Assembly: GCA_902788205.1 (NCBI GenBank)
Contig: CADAJJ010000005.1
Span: 11,314-75,313 of the forward strand
DNA length: 64,000 nucleotides
Direction: 5' to 3'
Source: RUG023 sp900315435
GTDB taxonomy: Bacteria > Spirochaetota > Spirochaetia > Sphaerochaetales > Sphaerochaetaceae
Position numbers and translations under genes: made by a program. Positions 24,517 through 33,271 of the stretch are shown one piece after another. The notes below the pieces were generated by a model. The model was not told where the DNA came from. It searched no databases and was given only the letters and a program-made list of their open reading frames with translations. The stretch's first letter is position 1. Each line of letters begins with the position of its first letter.

Positions 24517-25799
24517 ATCAGTTCCTTATGCGTGAAGGGCTTCGCGCGCGGTCCCATATAGGTGGCGACCACCTGGCCCGAACCGTCCAGAAGCCATTTG
24601 CTCGTCATCAATCCCATCAACCCCACCGGCCCGCGGGCATGGATCTTGCTGGTGGAGATGCCGACCTCGGCCCCGAGGCCATACCGATACCCATCGGCAA
24701 AACGGGTCGAGGCATTGACGAACACGTCGGCGGAATCGACCAGCCGCTGGAACAACCGCCCCTTCTCCGGGTCGCTGGTGACAATCGCGTCGGTATGGTG
24801 GGATCCATGGCGGTTGATATGCTCCACCGCTTCTTCAAGAGAACCGACCACGTGGATGTTCAGCTCGAGGGCAAGGTATTCCGTGTCCCAGTCTCCCTCC
24901 TGGCAAGGGACCACGTCCGGCACCCATGCGGCGCATTCGGCATCCCCATGCAGGACAACGCCCTTCTCGCGTAGCGACTTGGCCACCATGGGAATGAAGG
25001 CGGGCGCCACCTGACGGTTGACCAGAAGCGTCTCGATCGCATTGCAGGCGGAGGGAGCGTTGGTCTTCGCGTCGACGGCAATCGCGCACGCCATCTTGAG
25101 GTCGGCGTCGCTCTCCACGTAGAGATGGCAGATGCCGCTGGAGTGTCCGAGCACCGGGATGTCGGTATGCTCCATCACATACGAGACAAACGAGTTGGAA
25201 CCCCGGGGGATGATCAGGTCGATATCGTCCCGGGCAGACAGCATGACCGAGACCTCTTCCCTGTTTTCCAACAGGAGGATCCATCCATCGCCTACCCGCG
25301 TTCCCTTGCAGGAACGTCCAATCGACCCAGCCAGAGCCCTGTTGGTGGAAAGGGCCTCGCTGCCACCTTTGAGGATGATGCCGTTGCCGCTCTTCACGGC
25401 AAGGCTGACTATCTGGACCAGCGCATCCGGCCTTGCCTCAAAGACCATGCCGATGACGCCCAGGGGGACGCTGACCCGGCTCAGGACCAGTCCGGTATCC
25501 AGCTCGCGCTTTTCCAGCACTCTGCCCATCGGATCCGGCAAGGCGATGATATCGTCGATTCCCATCGACACGGCTTTCCTCTTTTCCTCATTGAAGACGA
25601 GCCGGGCCTTGAGGGCCGGCTTGAGCGCCTCCGCTTCCGCGCGGGACAGGTCCTCGGCATTGGCCGAGGCAATCTCGCCCCAGTCGCGGACCAGTCCTTC
25701 CCTGATACGGGCAAGCAGCTCGTTCCGCTCGTCGAGCGAGGCTGAGGCGAGACGCTTGCTCTGTTCCTTTACCTGGTGCATCTGTTCACGAATGGTCAT
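24513..25799 (-). CDS. proA: Glutamate-5-semialdehyde dehydrogenase (gamma-glutamyl phosphate reductase)
   Basis: Second step of proline synthesis, reducing gamma-glutamyl phosphate with NADPH. The 428-residue protein has VPLGVIGMVFEARPD, GNGIILKGGSEA and the catalytic Cys in NAPSACNAIETLLV. It is first of a four-gene operon (proA-proB-glycosyltransferase-like-amidase). The site before its ATG is weak (GGCGG) and I found no confident promoter in the 180 bp upstream, which also hold the terminator of the adenine deaminase gene. Confidence 0.97.
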   Translation of the reverse strand: MTIREQMHQVKEQSKRLASASLDERNELLARIREGLVRDWGEIASANAEDLSRAEAEALKPALKARLVFNEEKRKAVSMGIDDIIALPDPMGRVLEKRELDTGLVLSRVSVPLGVIGMVFEARPDALVQIVSLAVKSGNGIILKGGSEALSTNRALAGSIGRSCKGTRVGDGWILLLENREEVSVMLSARDDIDLIIPRGSNSFVSYVMEHTDIPVLGHSSGICHLYVESDADLKMACAIAVDAKTNAPSACNAIETLLVNRQVAPAFIPMVAKSLREKGVVLHGDAECAAWVPDVVPCQEGDWDTEYLALELNIHVVGSLEEAVEHINRHGSHHTDAIVTSDPEKGRLFQRLVDSADVFVNASTRFADGYRYGLGAEVGISTSKIHARGPVGLMGLMTSKWLLDGSGQVVATYMGPRAKPFTHKELI

Positions 25800-25923
25800 A
25801 CCGCCAAATATACCACAATGGCCCCCGAATAGCTACGTTCGTTCCTCCGGTCAAAGACATCTTGTTCTGATGGAACAAATTACTTCACAGTCAAGGAATG
25901 GATGAAGCAACTACTTTCACCCA

Positions 25924-25958
25924 AAAGAAATGCGGTCGCCCCTACCAGGGACGACCGC
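25924..25958 (-). terminator. Rho-independent terminator of adenine deaminase
   Basis: On the minus strand, GCGGTCG pairs with CGACCGC (25932-25958), extended by a CCCT/AGGG inner stem with one mismatch. It is followed by ATTTCTTTT. It lies 22 bases past the ade stop. Confidence 0.75.
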
Positions 25959-25980
25959 GGGAAAGAAGGGAAGCAGGAAC

Positions 25981-27717
25981 CTAGAGCTCAAGCGGAACGC
26001 GTTTGAATGCGTTCACGTCGAACAGCCCCATATCGGTGATTTTCAGGGCAGGGATGACGGGAAGCGCCATAAAGCAAAGCGTCATGAGCGGGTCGACATC
26101 CTTGTTGACCTTCAGCGTGCCAAAGGCGATCCGGTGCAGTTCCGCCAGCTCGCCAGCCACCTCGCGGGCTGGCTGGTCGGTCATCAATCCGGCAATCGGG
26201 AGGGCGAGGTCCCCGAGGACCTTGCCATCCTTGGCAAGGGCAACCCCGCCGCCGAGCCTGACCAGGTCCTCGACGGCAATGGCCATATCCTGGTCGTTGT
26301 CGCCGACGACGATCAGGTTGTGCGAGTCATGGGCGATGCTGATGGCGACCGCTCCATGTTTCAGTCCGTAACCGCGGATCAGGCCAAGTCCGATGTTGCC
26401 GGTGTCGTGATGGCGTTCGATGACGGCGATCTTCAGGATATCGGCCGCCGGGTCATGGATCCAGACACCCTTCTCCACCTTGACGGTTGCCTCGCCGCTT
26501 GCCGTGACCACGCCTCCGGGAATCACGTCGATCACACGCACGCGGTCCTTCTTCAGATGCAGGGCGAGCCGTCCTACCGAGAAATCCTTGACGTGCATCA
26601 TCCCCGTCACGTTCTTCGGCTCGATCGCGTCGCTATGCACCTGCAGATACCCGTTCTCCGCCACCTGCCGGCCGAGAATGAAGACCCGCTGGGGATTGAA
26701 CTCCTTCAGGTCGTTGAACAGCAGGAAATCGGCCCGACGGCCCGGCGCGATCGCCCCGCGGTCATCGAGGCGGTAGCACTCCGCGGCGTTGATGGTGGCG
26801 ATGCAGATCGCGGTAATCGGGTCGAGTCCTCCGGCGACCGCCATGCGCACGTTGTTGTTGATATGGCCTTCGGCAAGAATCGACTTTGGTTGCCGGTCAT
26901 CGGTGCAGAACAGGCAACGACGCCAGTTGTTCCCGTCCACCCCGCCCAGGAGTCCGTTCAGGTTCCTGCAGGCGGAGCCTTGGCGCAACATGACATACAA
27001 CCCCAGCCGGATACGCTCACGCAGTTCCTTCGGCGTCTCGCTCTCGTGCGAGGTACGGATTCCGCTGGCCACATAGGCGCTCATTTCCTTGCCGGAAATC
27101 GCGGGGGCGTGCCCGTCGACGATGAGGTCTTTGCTCCTCGCCTCCCAGACCTTGTCCAGCACCGCCTTCTGCCCATTGACCACCCCGACGTAATTCATCA
27201 TCTCCCCCAGGCCAAGGACCCGTGGCTTATCGAGCAGTGGCGCGATCGCCTTCGCGTCCAGGTTCGCCCCGGAGTGCTCGAAACTGGTGGCGGGAACGCA
27301 GGAGGGAATCATCAGCATGACGCTCAGGGCGGCGTGTTCGCTGGAAGAAAGCATGTACTTGATTCCATTGACACCGCACACGTTGGCGATCTCATGGGGA
27401 TCGGCGATGACAGTCGTCGTTCCGCAGGGAGTCACAAGGTTGGAGAATTCCGTAGGAGAAAGATGGCTGGACTCGATATGCACATGGCTGTCGATGAAAC
27501 CAGGAACCAGATACCTGCCGCCTGCCTCTTCATAGGCGCGAGCCTTTCCCCGCCCGCTTTCCACCGTCCCCGCGATATAGCCCTCGGAAATCAAAAGGTC
27601 GCCGTCGAACCACTCCTTGTTGAAGACATCAAGGATTTTCGCATGACGGATGCAGAGGTCCGCCTCCTTGCGGCCCGAAGCAACCGCGATGATATTGTCA
27701 TAGGTTTTCCTGTTCAT
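25981..27717 (-). CDS. ade: Adenine deaminase
   Basis: Cytoplasmic metal-dependent amidohydrolase converting adenine to hypoxanthine and ammonia. The 578-residue length is typical. The metal site VPGFIDSHVHIESS is at 71-84, VIADPHEIANVCG follows, and EHSGANLDA and GVAVA-type C-terminal segments fit the family. ATG 27717 is preferred over upstream starts because AGAGGA lies directly upstream. It diverges from an NCS2 purine permease gene, so uptake and first breakdown of adenine are encoded side by side. Its promoter overlaps a small palindrome that could be an operator. Confidence 0.95.
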   Translation of the reverse strand: MNRKTYDNIIAVASGRKEADLCIRHAKILDVFNKEWFDGDLLISEGYIAGTVESGRGKARAYEEAGGRYLVPGFIDSHVHIESSHLSPTEFSNLVTPCGTTTVIADPHEIANVCGVNGIKYMLSSSEHAALSVMLMIPSCVPATSFEHSGANLDAKAIAPLLDKPRVLGLGEMMNYVGVVNGQKAVLDKVWEARSKDLIVDGHAPAISGKEMSAYVASGIRTSHESETPKELRERIRLGLYVMLRQGSACRNLNGLLGGVDGNNWRRCLFCTDDRQPKSILAEGHINNNVRMAVAGGLDPITAICIATINAAECYRLDDRGAIAPGRRADFLLFNDLKEFNPQRVFILGRQVAENGYLQVHSDAIEPKNVTGMMHVKDFSVGRLALHLKKDRVRVIDVIPGGVVTASGEATVKVEKGVWIHDPAADILKIAVIERHHDTGNIGLGLIRGYGLKHGAVAISIAHDSHNLIVVGDNDQDMAIAVEDLVRLGGGVALAKDGKVLGDLALPIAGLMTDQPAREVAGELAELHRIAFGTLKVNKDVDPLMTLCFMALPVIPALKITDMGLFDVNAFKRVPLEL

Positions 27718-27734
27718 ATGTTCCTCTTGCCTAG

Positions 27735-27768
27735 AGTCTAGCACACAACCGGAATCTTTCAAGAAAGA
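27735..27768 (-). promoter_or_regulatory. Promoter of ade with an overlapping palindrome
   Basis: On the minus strand, TTGAAA (27757-27762) and extended -10 TGC-TAGACT (-10 hexamer 27735-27740) are 16 bases apart. TCTTTC-AA-GAAAGA (27755-27768) is a perfect palindrome covering the -35 and is a possible repressor site. Confidence 0.5.
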
Positions 27769-27881
27769 ATAATTGAGCATTTCATCGGTACATGAAAAAT
27801 AAAATTCTTATTTGTCAAATAATTATAATAAAATTTGAGATTTACTTCATTTTCAGAAAAACAATATTTCCACAAATCATG

Positions 27882-27909
27882 TTGCAGAATAACAAAAATA
27901 TGCTAGGAT
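27882..27909 (+). promoter_or_regulatory. Promoter of the NCS2 purine permease
   Basis: TTGCAG (27882-27887) and extended -10 TGC-TAGGAT (hexamer 27904-27909) are 16 bases apart in very AT-rich DNA. AAGGAG follows at 27929-27934. The element closely resembles the divergent ade promoter. I found no purine-riboswitch core in this leader. Confidence 0.5.
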
Positions 27910-27941
27910 AGTCCATAGAAGAACCGCTAAGGAGTGTTCGT

Positions 27942-29255
27942 ATGGAAAATTTCTTCAAATTGAAAGAAAAAGGAACGGATGTCAAGACCGAAATTATGGC
28001 GGGTATTACTACCTTCCTGACGATGGCATACATCCTCGCCGTCAACCCTGGCATTCTGAGTCAGGCCGGACTCGCTGGTGAAAAGGTCTTCGCCGCCACA
28101 ATCCTCGGCGCCGTGATCGCCACGCTCGTCATGAGCTTGTACGCGAACCTTCCGTTCGCCCTGGCTCCGGGCATGGGACTGAACGCGTTTTTGACCTATA
28201 CCGTATGCATGGGCATGCACAAGACCCCGCAGTTCGCCCTGACTGCCGTCTTCGTGGAAGGTTTGATCTTCATCGCGCTGACCGCCTGCAACGTCAGAGA
28301 GGCCATTGTCAACGCCATTCCGGCGAACCTCAAGAAGGCGATCGGAGCCGGTATCGGCATGTTCGTCGCCTTCATCGGTCTGCAGAACGCCGGCATCATC
28401 GCCGGTGGCGCCACGCTGGTCCAGCTCTCCGACAACTGGTTCAAGGGACCCGCCCTGCTGGCCATGGTCGGCCTGGTCATCACCGGCATCCTGATGGCCC
28501 GCAAGGTCACCGGAGCCATGTTGCTCGGCATCATCATCACCACCATCATCGGAATCCCGTTCGGCATCACCAAATACTCCGGAGGCTCCTATGTTCCTCC
28601 CGCGCCCTACTTCTTCCCGTTTGATTTCGCCGCTGTCGCCGCCGACCCGTTCGATTTCATCATCGTCATGTTCACCTTCCTGTTCGTGGATATGTTCGAT
28701 ACGGTCGGAACGCTGATCGGTTGCGCCACCAAGACCAACATGGTCAGGGAAGACGGCTCCATCGAGAACTGCAAGCAGGCCTTGTTCGCCGATGCGATCG
28801 GCACTACCGCTGGCGCGATTTTCGGTACCTCCACCGTCACGACCTTCGTCGAGTCCTCCTCCGGTATCGCAGAGGGCGGACGCACGGGACTCACCTCCCT
28901 GACTGTCGCCGTCCTGTTCCTGCTTTCCTGGTTCCTTTCCCCGCTGTTCCTCTCCATCCCGTCCGCGGCGACCGCGCCGATCCTGATCATCGTCGGCGCC
29001 TTGATGATGGAGCCGGTCGTCCAGATTGACTGGAAGGACATCACCGAGGCTCTGCCCGCGTTCCTCACCATCCTGTTCATGGTCTGCGCCTATTCCATCG
29101 CCGATGGCATCATGATGGGCATCCTGACCTACGTCCTGATCAACTTCCTGTCCGGACACAAGAACAAGATGAACACCATGATGTGGGTGCTCTTCGCCCT
29201 GTTCCTGCTCAAGGTGATCGCCCGCGCGGCCAGTTTGGCGGCAGCGGCGGCCTGA
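27942..29255 (+). CDS. NCS2-family purine permease (AzgA/PbuG-like)
   Basis: A 437-residue inner-membrane transporter with about 12-14 hydrophobic segments. The N-terminal GTDVKTEIMAGITTFLTMAYIL, ALAPGMGLNAFL and the FGTSTVTTFVESSSGIAEGGRTGL block are characteristic of the AzgA branch, which imports adenine, guanine or hypoxanthine with protons. AAGGAG sits 7 bases before the ATG. It diverges from adenine deaminase, favouring adenine or hypoxanthine as substrate. A strong terminator follows. Confidence 0.93.
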   Translation: MENFFKLKEKGTDVKTEIMAGITTFLTMAYILAVNPGILSQAGLAGEKVFAATILGAVIATLVMSLYANLPFALAPGMGLNAFLTYTVCMGMHKTPQFALTAVFVEGLIFIALTACNVREAIVNAIPANLKKAIGAGIGMFVAFIGLQNAGIIAGGATLVQLSDNWFKGPALLAMVGLVITGILMARKVTGAMLLGIIITTIIGIPFGITKYSGGSYVPPAPYFFPFDFAAVAADPFDFIIVMFTFLFVDMFDTVGTLIGCATKTNMVREDGSIENCKQALFADAIGTTAGAIFGTSTVTTFVESSSGIAEGGRTGLTSLTVAVLFLLSWFLSPLFLSIPSAATAPILIIVGALMMEPVVQIDWKDITEALPAFLTILFMVCAYSIADGIMMGILTYVLINFLSGHKNKMNTMMWVLFALFLLKVIARAASLAAAAA

Positions 29256-29280
29256 CCGAGAACGACAAGCTATCTACCTT

Positions 29281-29314
29281 GGTGGAGCCGGAGCGATCCG
29301 GCTCCACCTTTCTT
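29281..29314 (+). terminator. Rho-independent terminator of the NCS2 permease
   Basis: GGTGGAGCCGGA (29281-29292) and TCCGGCTCCACC (29297-29308) form a perfect 12-bp stem with a 4-base loop, followed by TTTCTT. Confidence 0.95.
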
Positions 29315-29365
29315 CACAGACAGGCGCCAATTTCTTTCGTATATTCTCTACAAGGAGGTACGCTT

Positions 29366-29656
29366 ATGGAATACGACGCGTCCCGGTTGGAGCGCGAGGC
29401 CACCACAAGCCTTGTGCTCGGCATTCTTTCCATTGTCTGCGGAATCTCGGGAATGATGCTCATCGGCACCATCCTCGGCATCATCGGTATCGTCCAAGGT
29501 GCGAAAAGCAAGGACTTCAATGGAACCGGCAGGTCTGGCTTTGTCTGCTCGATCATCGGCACGGTAATCAGCAGTTTCTTCATGATCGTGTTGGTTGCCA
29601 TGGTGGGGTTCATGGTCCTTCCGATGTTCTGCATGCCGCTCTTTTTCTGGATTTGA
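29366..29656 (+). CDS. Small membrane protein of DUF4190-like type
   Basis: A 96-residue protein starting at ATG 29366 with AAGGAGG 7 bases upstream. Two hydrophobic segments (about 16-44 and 58-92) flank a polar loop QGAKSKDFNGTGRSG. This is the layout of DUF4190 proteins, in which a Gly/Lys-containing loop separates two membrane helices. It lies after the NCS2 terminator and has its own unit. The function is unknown. Confidence 0.7.
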   Translation: MEYDASRLEREATTSLVLGILSIVCGISGMMLIGTILGIIGIVQGAKSKDFNGTGRSGFVCSIIGTVISSFFMIVLVAMVGFMVLPMFCMPLFFWI

Positions 29657-29659
29657 TTG

Positions 29660-29728
29660 CAAACGAGGGCAGACCTTGGAGCCTGCCCTCTTACGCCTAG
29701 GAGATTACGCCACCTTGCAGGTGAAGTG
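29660..29728 (-). ncRNA. Candidate small RNA downstream of an orphan promoter
   Basis: A good minus-strand promoter (29734-29761) points into DNA with no minus-strand coding sequence for about 2 kb. The predicted transcript of about 65 bases would contain a small hairpin CACCT-GCA-AGGTG (minus strand, 29709-29721), an unpaired ATCTCCTAGG segment able to pair with AGGAG ribosome-binding sites, and a terminal hairpin GAGGGCAG/CTGCCCTC (29665-29690) followed by GTTTGC. The T tract is poor. This is an inference from layout only; no known family is recognised. Confidence 0.35.
29665..29690. terminator. Hairpin after the small membrane protein gene
   Basis: GAGGGCAG (29665-29672) and CTGCCCTC (29683-29690) form an 8-bp stem with a 10-base loop, 8 bases after the stop at 29656. 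Both flanks have weak T runs. It could end the + strand gene and the candidate minus-strand small RNA. Confidence 0.5.
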
Positions 29729-29733
29729 AGTTA

Positions 29734-29761
29734 ACTATACCACGAAATGCATCTTAGTCAA
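29734..29761 (-). promoter_or_regulatory. Orphan extended -10 promoter with an AT-rich upstream region
   Basis: On the minus strand, TTGACT (29756-29761) lies 16 bases from TATAGT (29734-29739), with TGG just ahead of the -10. The 60 bases upstream are strongly A/T rich, like an UP element. No minus-strand gene follows it. Confidence 0.5.
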
Positions 29762-29895
29762 GCACAAATCCATACATTGCATATAGATATCGTTTTTATT
29801 TGATTTAATATGACTTCAAATTCCAATTGTTTTTCCCATAACGAGAAGGAATGAACGTCCTTTGGCTGTGACCCTTCCCGCGCCAGGGGGAACCG

Positions 29896-30486
29896 CTAGA
29901 AAAGCTTCACGAAGACCACCACGCCATCATAGTCCGTGTAGGCCGGAAGCAACGTCTTCTGGTACCCGATACCCACCTCGACCTGATAGAACTTGCTTTT
30001 GGCCAAGACCGTGCCGACAGCCGGGCGCACCATGACGCCATTGTGCATGCGATAGTAGGTGTTGGAAACGGTGGGAATCTGCACATGCTGGGCATAATAG
30101 CCGGCGTCTAACGTGAAGCTGCTGGAAACACGCTGGCTGTTGAACAGGTTCCATACGAACCGTAAACCACCTTCAATCATGAACTCCCCGGTAGCATTGC
30201 CTCCATTGCCGCTACCGCCTGGCTTTTGCATAATCTCGGTCATGCCGTAGGCCTCGACGCCGTAGACCTCACCTTTCAGACCTAGCGAAATGCCACCGCC
30301 TGGGGCGAAATCGGAGCCACGCACGAAAGCGAAAATCCCGTCTAAATGGAAATCATAGCGGTACTTTTTGGGAAGGACGATTTTCTCTTCGGTTTCCGCC
30401 GGCTGAGGCTCTTTCTTGCTTTTTGCCGCAATCGGGAGGTTGCAGGCGACAAGTAAAGCGAGGATAAAGGTCATACACTTCTTCAT
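29896..30486 (-). CDS. Predicted small outer-membrane beta-barrel protein
   Basis: A 196-residue exported protein with a signal peptide ending near IAAKS, a short charged linker (KSKKEPQPAETEEK) and then alternating strands ending in DGVVVFVKLF with a C-terminal Phe, as in many outer-membrane barrels. A Gly-rich loop (GGSGNGGNATG) lies mid-protein. GGAGGTGA precedes the ATG. It is the last of four exported-protein genes in one operon and begins 4 bp after the small lipoprotein gene. No family is recognised. Confidence 0.7.
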   Translation of the reverse strand: MKKCMTFILALLVACNLPIAAKSKKEPQPAETEEKIVLPKKYRYDFHLDGIFAFVRGSDFAPGGGISLGLKGEVYGVEAYGMTEIMQKPGGSGNGGNATGEFMIEGGLRFVWNLFNSQRVSSSFTLDAGYYAQHVQIPTVSNTYYRMHNGVMVRPAVGTVLAKSKFYQVEVGIGYQKTLLPAYTDYDGVVVFVKLF

Positions 30487-30490
30487 TGAC

Positions 30491-30922
30491 TCACCTCCCT
30501 ACAAACGAAAACTCGTTTTGGAAACTATCACATTTCAATTTCAGTGTCCGAGGACCTTTCTCCTTGCTTGCTTCATAGCTGAAATCTATCGTCACCTCGC
30601 CGCCACCCGGCACGAAACCAGCCGAAAAAGTGATTGTACCTGAACTTTCCAACAAATCGAGATGGTCATATGCAATCGCGTATGTACCAGCGACAGTATC
30701 TGATTCATCCTGCGGAATGAGGATGTAATTGTTGTCTGCTCCCAACGTCAAATCATAGGCGAAAATTCCTTGGATTGAGCTTGCGACCTGCCAATGGCCG
30801 ACAAGCAGATTGGGATTGTCTCCGGTAAATGTCGGCACGATATCCTTCAGCGCATCGATATCGTTGCACGCCATGAGCACGTAGGAAAGAAGAAGCAGTA
30901 GTGTTCCAAGTCTCTTTCGCAT
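30491..30922 (-). CDS. Small putative lipoprotein of unknown function
   Basis: The start at 30922 is chosen because GAGGAGG lies 6 bases upstream; it gives 143 residues. The signal peptide ends in the lipobox-like SYVLMAC, after which the mature protein would be anchored through Cys. The mature part contains HWQVASSIQGIFAYDLTLG, reminiscent of small lipocalin-like domains of extracytoplasmic proteins; this is only a resemblance. It lies between a large FnIII lipoprotein gene (11 bp) and a barrel gene (4 bp). Confidence 0.7.
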   Translation of the reverse strand: MRKRLGTLLLLLSYVLMACNDIDALKDIVPTFTGDNPNLLVGHWQVASSIQGIFAYDLTLGADNNYILIPQDESDTVAGTYAIAYDHLDLLESSGTITFSAGFVPGGGEVTIDFSYEASKEKGPRTLKLKCDSFQNEFSFVGR

Positions 30923-30933
30923 TCCACTCCTCC

Positions 30934-33261
30934 TCACAGATTCGCACTCACGCTGGAATCAACGGAGCCGTTCGGCTGGCCGTCACTCATCACGACCACG
31001 AAGTTACCGACGAAATCCTTCGATTTCACGCTGATGTTGGACAGCAGCACCGTCGCCGGGTACATGCCCTTCACCGAAAGCCCGCTGGACTTCGCCGAAC
31101 CGGTTCCGGACTTATCAACATGCATCTCGTATTTGCCCGTCGTGTACATCCAAGACAACTCGCCGAAATCCGAATAGGTGAAGTAAATCTGTCCTCCGAG
31201 ACCTTCGGCGCTCGCAGTGTAGTAGACCGTACCGAAATTCGTGGTGTCTTCGTTGCTGCCGTCACTCGTATGGTCGGATCCTTTATGTCTGCCGTGAGCA
31301 TAATGGCAGGCCATCGTGTCACTGCCAAGGGCAGCCATCTGGTCGCTCAGCGACGACCGCTTTCCTTGGGCAACCATCCATCCGATTGTTCCATCATTCG
31401 ACGGGCTCCAGTAAGACCTCAGATTGAAATCCTGGTAGAAGCTATTCGTGATCGAGGCAGGCAGGTATTCGTTTGCCGTGGAATCGAATGGCTTGAACGC
31501 ATAGATGTACCAGAAATGAATCAGACGTTTCGGGGTAATCGCGCCATAGCCGGTCACCGTTGCAGACCATTTGCCGGTTTTCCCCAAGATATCGGTACAG
31601 CGGACGCGGTACGTATATCTTTCGCCTGCATCAGCACTGTCAAATGCATCGTCCACAGTCAGTTTGGTCCCCTCGACGTTCATGCCAGGATCTACTGTAT
31701 ATGTCAGCGTTTCAAGAGGAATCGAATCATCGCTGATTGTCGCACCTTCAGCATATCTCTGGATCTGGTATTGGCTGATGATATTGCTTCCGTTCCAGGA
31801 AATACGGATTGGGTAGATGCCATGGTCGTTGGCAGTCATGCCGCTCGCCCATTCATTTGCGGAAACACTGAATCCGTCCGGCATACCCGGCGCATCGACA
31901 GTAAGCTCGCTGACAGGTGACGTTTCTTTCGACCCATTGGTAACTCCCACGGAGAACACCTGGTAAGTCGAGCCAGTGTAGCTCCATGTGAAAGTATCGT
32001 CCGTGCCGATATTCTGGTAAGTGGTATCCGTGCTATACCCATCAATCGATGATGCTTTGATGATGTACTGCCAACCAGCATGAGCTTTGCGCGCTGCCTG
32101 GGTATCCAGGCCGACAGGCTGCGTGAAGGTGATTGTCTGTACCGGCTCTCCCGAGGTCCCGCGGGACAGGGAGATCTTGGCATCGGTCGGGTTGGACAGG
32201 AGGTATCCGTCAACGGTGGCTGGAGAACCTTTCACATAGGAGCCTGAGCCGTCCGGATCGTATGCGGCGATGATCGTGTACGTGTACCGGGTTCCTTCCG
32301 TGACACTGTTGTTGTCGGTGTAAATGTAATAGCCGTCTTCCACAGTAAGACCATCCTTACTCGCGACTACGCTGGAACTGGACGGATAAATCTTCAGATC
32401 GCTTGTCGAAGCGGCGGAACGATAAATGAGATAATCGTAATTGTAATCATCTTTTTTCCACTTCAGTTTGATGGAATTCTTACCGGAGGAAGCAGGATTG
32501 ACGCCCTGCTCAGCAGAGACATCCTCCGGCTTGGTCGGAGCGCCCATTACGAGAGAATAGCCCATCGCGTTGACGCTTACGTCGGACTGCGTTGAACCGT
32601 TGTTGCTGATAGCACGAATCGCGAAGTAGAGACTCTCCCCTGCCTCCTCGTCGGACACCTCGTAGCGGTAGAGCGCGGTGTCCTGCCCCGTGGCGTGGAT
32701 GGTGTCCACAGGCTCCATCGAGGTGTTGAAATACGGTTGGTTGTTCTCGTAGATGGCATAGCCGTATACGTCAGGCACTTCATCCCAAGTGAGTTCGATA
32801 CGGCCGGAATATGTTCCTTTTGATGCCGACGGCTTTGTGATGGAAAGAAGGGAGCCTCGAGTCACGCTGGACCATTCGCCGGTCCTGTTGTAGGTACGGC
32901 CACGAACCTTATACCAATACTGCTTTCCCTTCTCCAACGAGTAGGTGTCGGTCAATGTCGTCGAGGATGAAGTCTCTGGAAGAATCACATAGGGTCCATC
33001 AGCGGAATCCGCACGAGCGACTTCATAATACTCCGCACCATCAACCGCGTACCAACTGATAGTGACAGTACTCGCCGAAGTGGCTTTTGTAGCTTTCACA
33101 AACGCGGGAGCAGAGCCACTAAAGGTAACCTCCTTTTCACTCGTTGTTGGGTTGGTGATGTTGAGGTCGTTGTACTCCGACGTGTAGAGATCCATCTTGC
33201 AGGAGACAAGAAGAACCATCAGAAATTCGAGGAAGCAGAAACGTATTATTAATTTTCTCAT
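30934..33261 (-). CDS. Large FnIII-repeat lipoprotein (775 residues)
   Basis: The signal peptide ends in the lipobox LLVSC, so a surface or periplasmic lipoprotein is expected. About five fibronectin type III-like repeats follow, recognisable by repeated Trp/Tyr patterns such as VTISWYAVDGAEYYEVARA, QYWYKVRGRT and IELTWDEVPDVYGYAIYEN. The C-terminal 200 residues differ: they contain HYAHGRHKGSDHTSDGSNED and end with VVVMSDGQPNG, and may form a separate ligand-binding domain. GAGGAG precedes the ATG, and its gap to the upstream lipoprotein gene is 10 bp. The function is unknown; adhesion or assembly of a surface complex is only a guess. Confidence 0.8.
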   Translation of the reverse strand: MRKLIIRFCFLEFLMVLLVSCKMDLYTSEYNDLNITNPTTSEKEVTFSGSAPAFVKATKATSASTVTISWYAVDGAEYYEVARADSADGPYVILPETSSSTTLTDTYSLEKGKQYWYKVRGRTYNRTGEWSSVTRGSLLSITKPSASKGTYSGRIELTWDEVPDVYGYAIYENNQPYFNTSMEPVDTIHATGQDTALYRYEVSDEEAGESLYFAIRAISNNGSTQSDVSVNAMGYSLVMGAPTKPEDVSAEQGVNPASSGKNSIKLKWKKDDYNYDYLIYRSAASTSDLKIYPSSSSVVASKDGLTVEDGYYIYTDNNSVTEGTRYTYTIIAAYDPDGSGSYVKGSPATVDGYLLSNPTDAKISLSRGTSGEPVQTITFTQPVGLDTQAARKAHAGWQYIIKASSIDGYSTDTTYQNIGTDDTFTWSYTGSTYQVFSVGVTNGSKETSPVSELTVDAPGMPDGFSVSANEWASGMTANDHGIYPIRISWNGSNIISQYQIQRYAEGATISDDSIPLETLTYTVDPGMNVEGTKLTVDDAFDSADAGERYTYRVRCTDILGKTGKWSATVTGYGAITPKRLIHFWYIYAFKPFDSTANEYLPASITNSFYQDFNLRSYWSPSNDGTIGWMVAQGKRSSLSDQMAALGSDTMACHYAHGRHKGSDHTSDGSNEDTTNFGTVYYTASAEGLGGQIYFTYSDFGELSWMYTTGKYEMHVDKSGTGSAKSSGLSVKGMYPATVLLSNISVKSKDFVGNFVVVMSDGQPNGSVDSSVSANL

Positions 33262-33271
33262 ATCCGTCTCC

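Noticed and set aside
25930..27741. 603-codon + strand frame opposite adenine deaminase
   Set aside because: Adenine deaminase motifs are on the minus strand; the + frame also reads through its terminator.
27780..27900. CRISPR or tandem-repeat array in the AT-rich divergent region
   Set aside because: No repeated units with spacers; it is simply A/T-rich. No CRISPR-like array was seen anywhere in the window.
27790..27935. Purine riboswitch in the NCS2 permease leader
   Set aside because: Looked for because of the gene's function. The distance from promoter to start is too short and the conserved core is absent.
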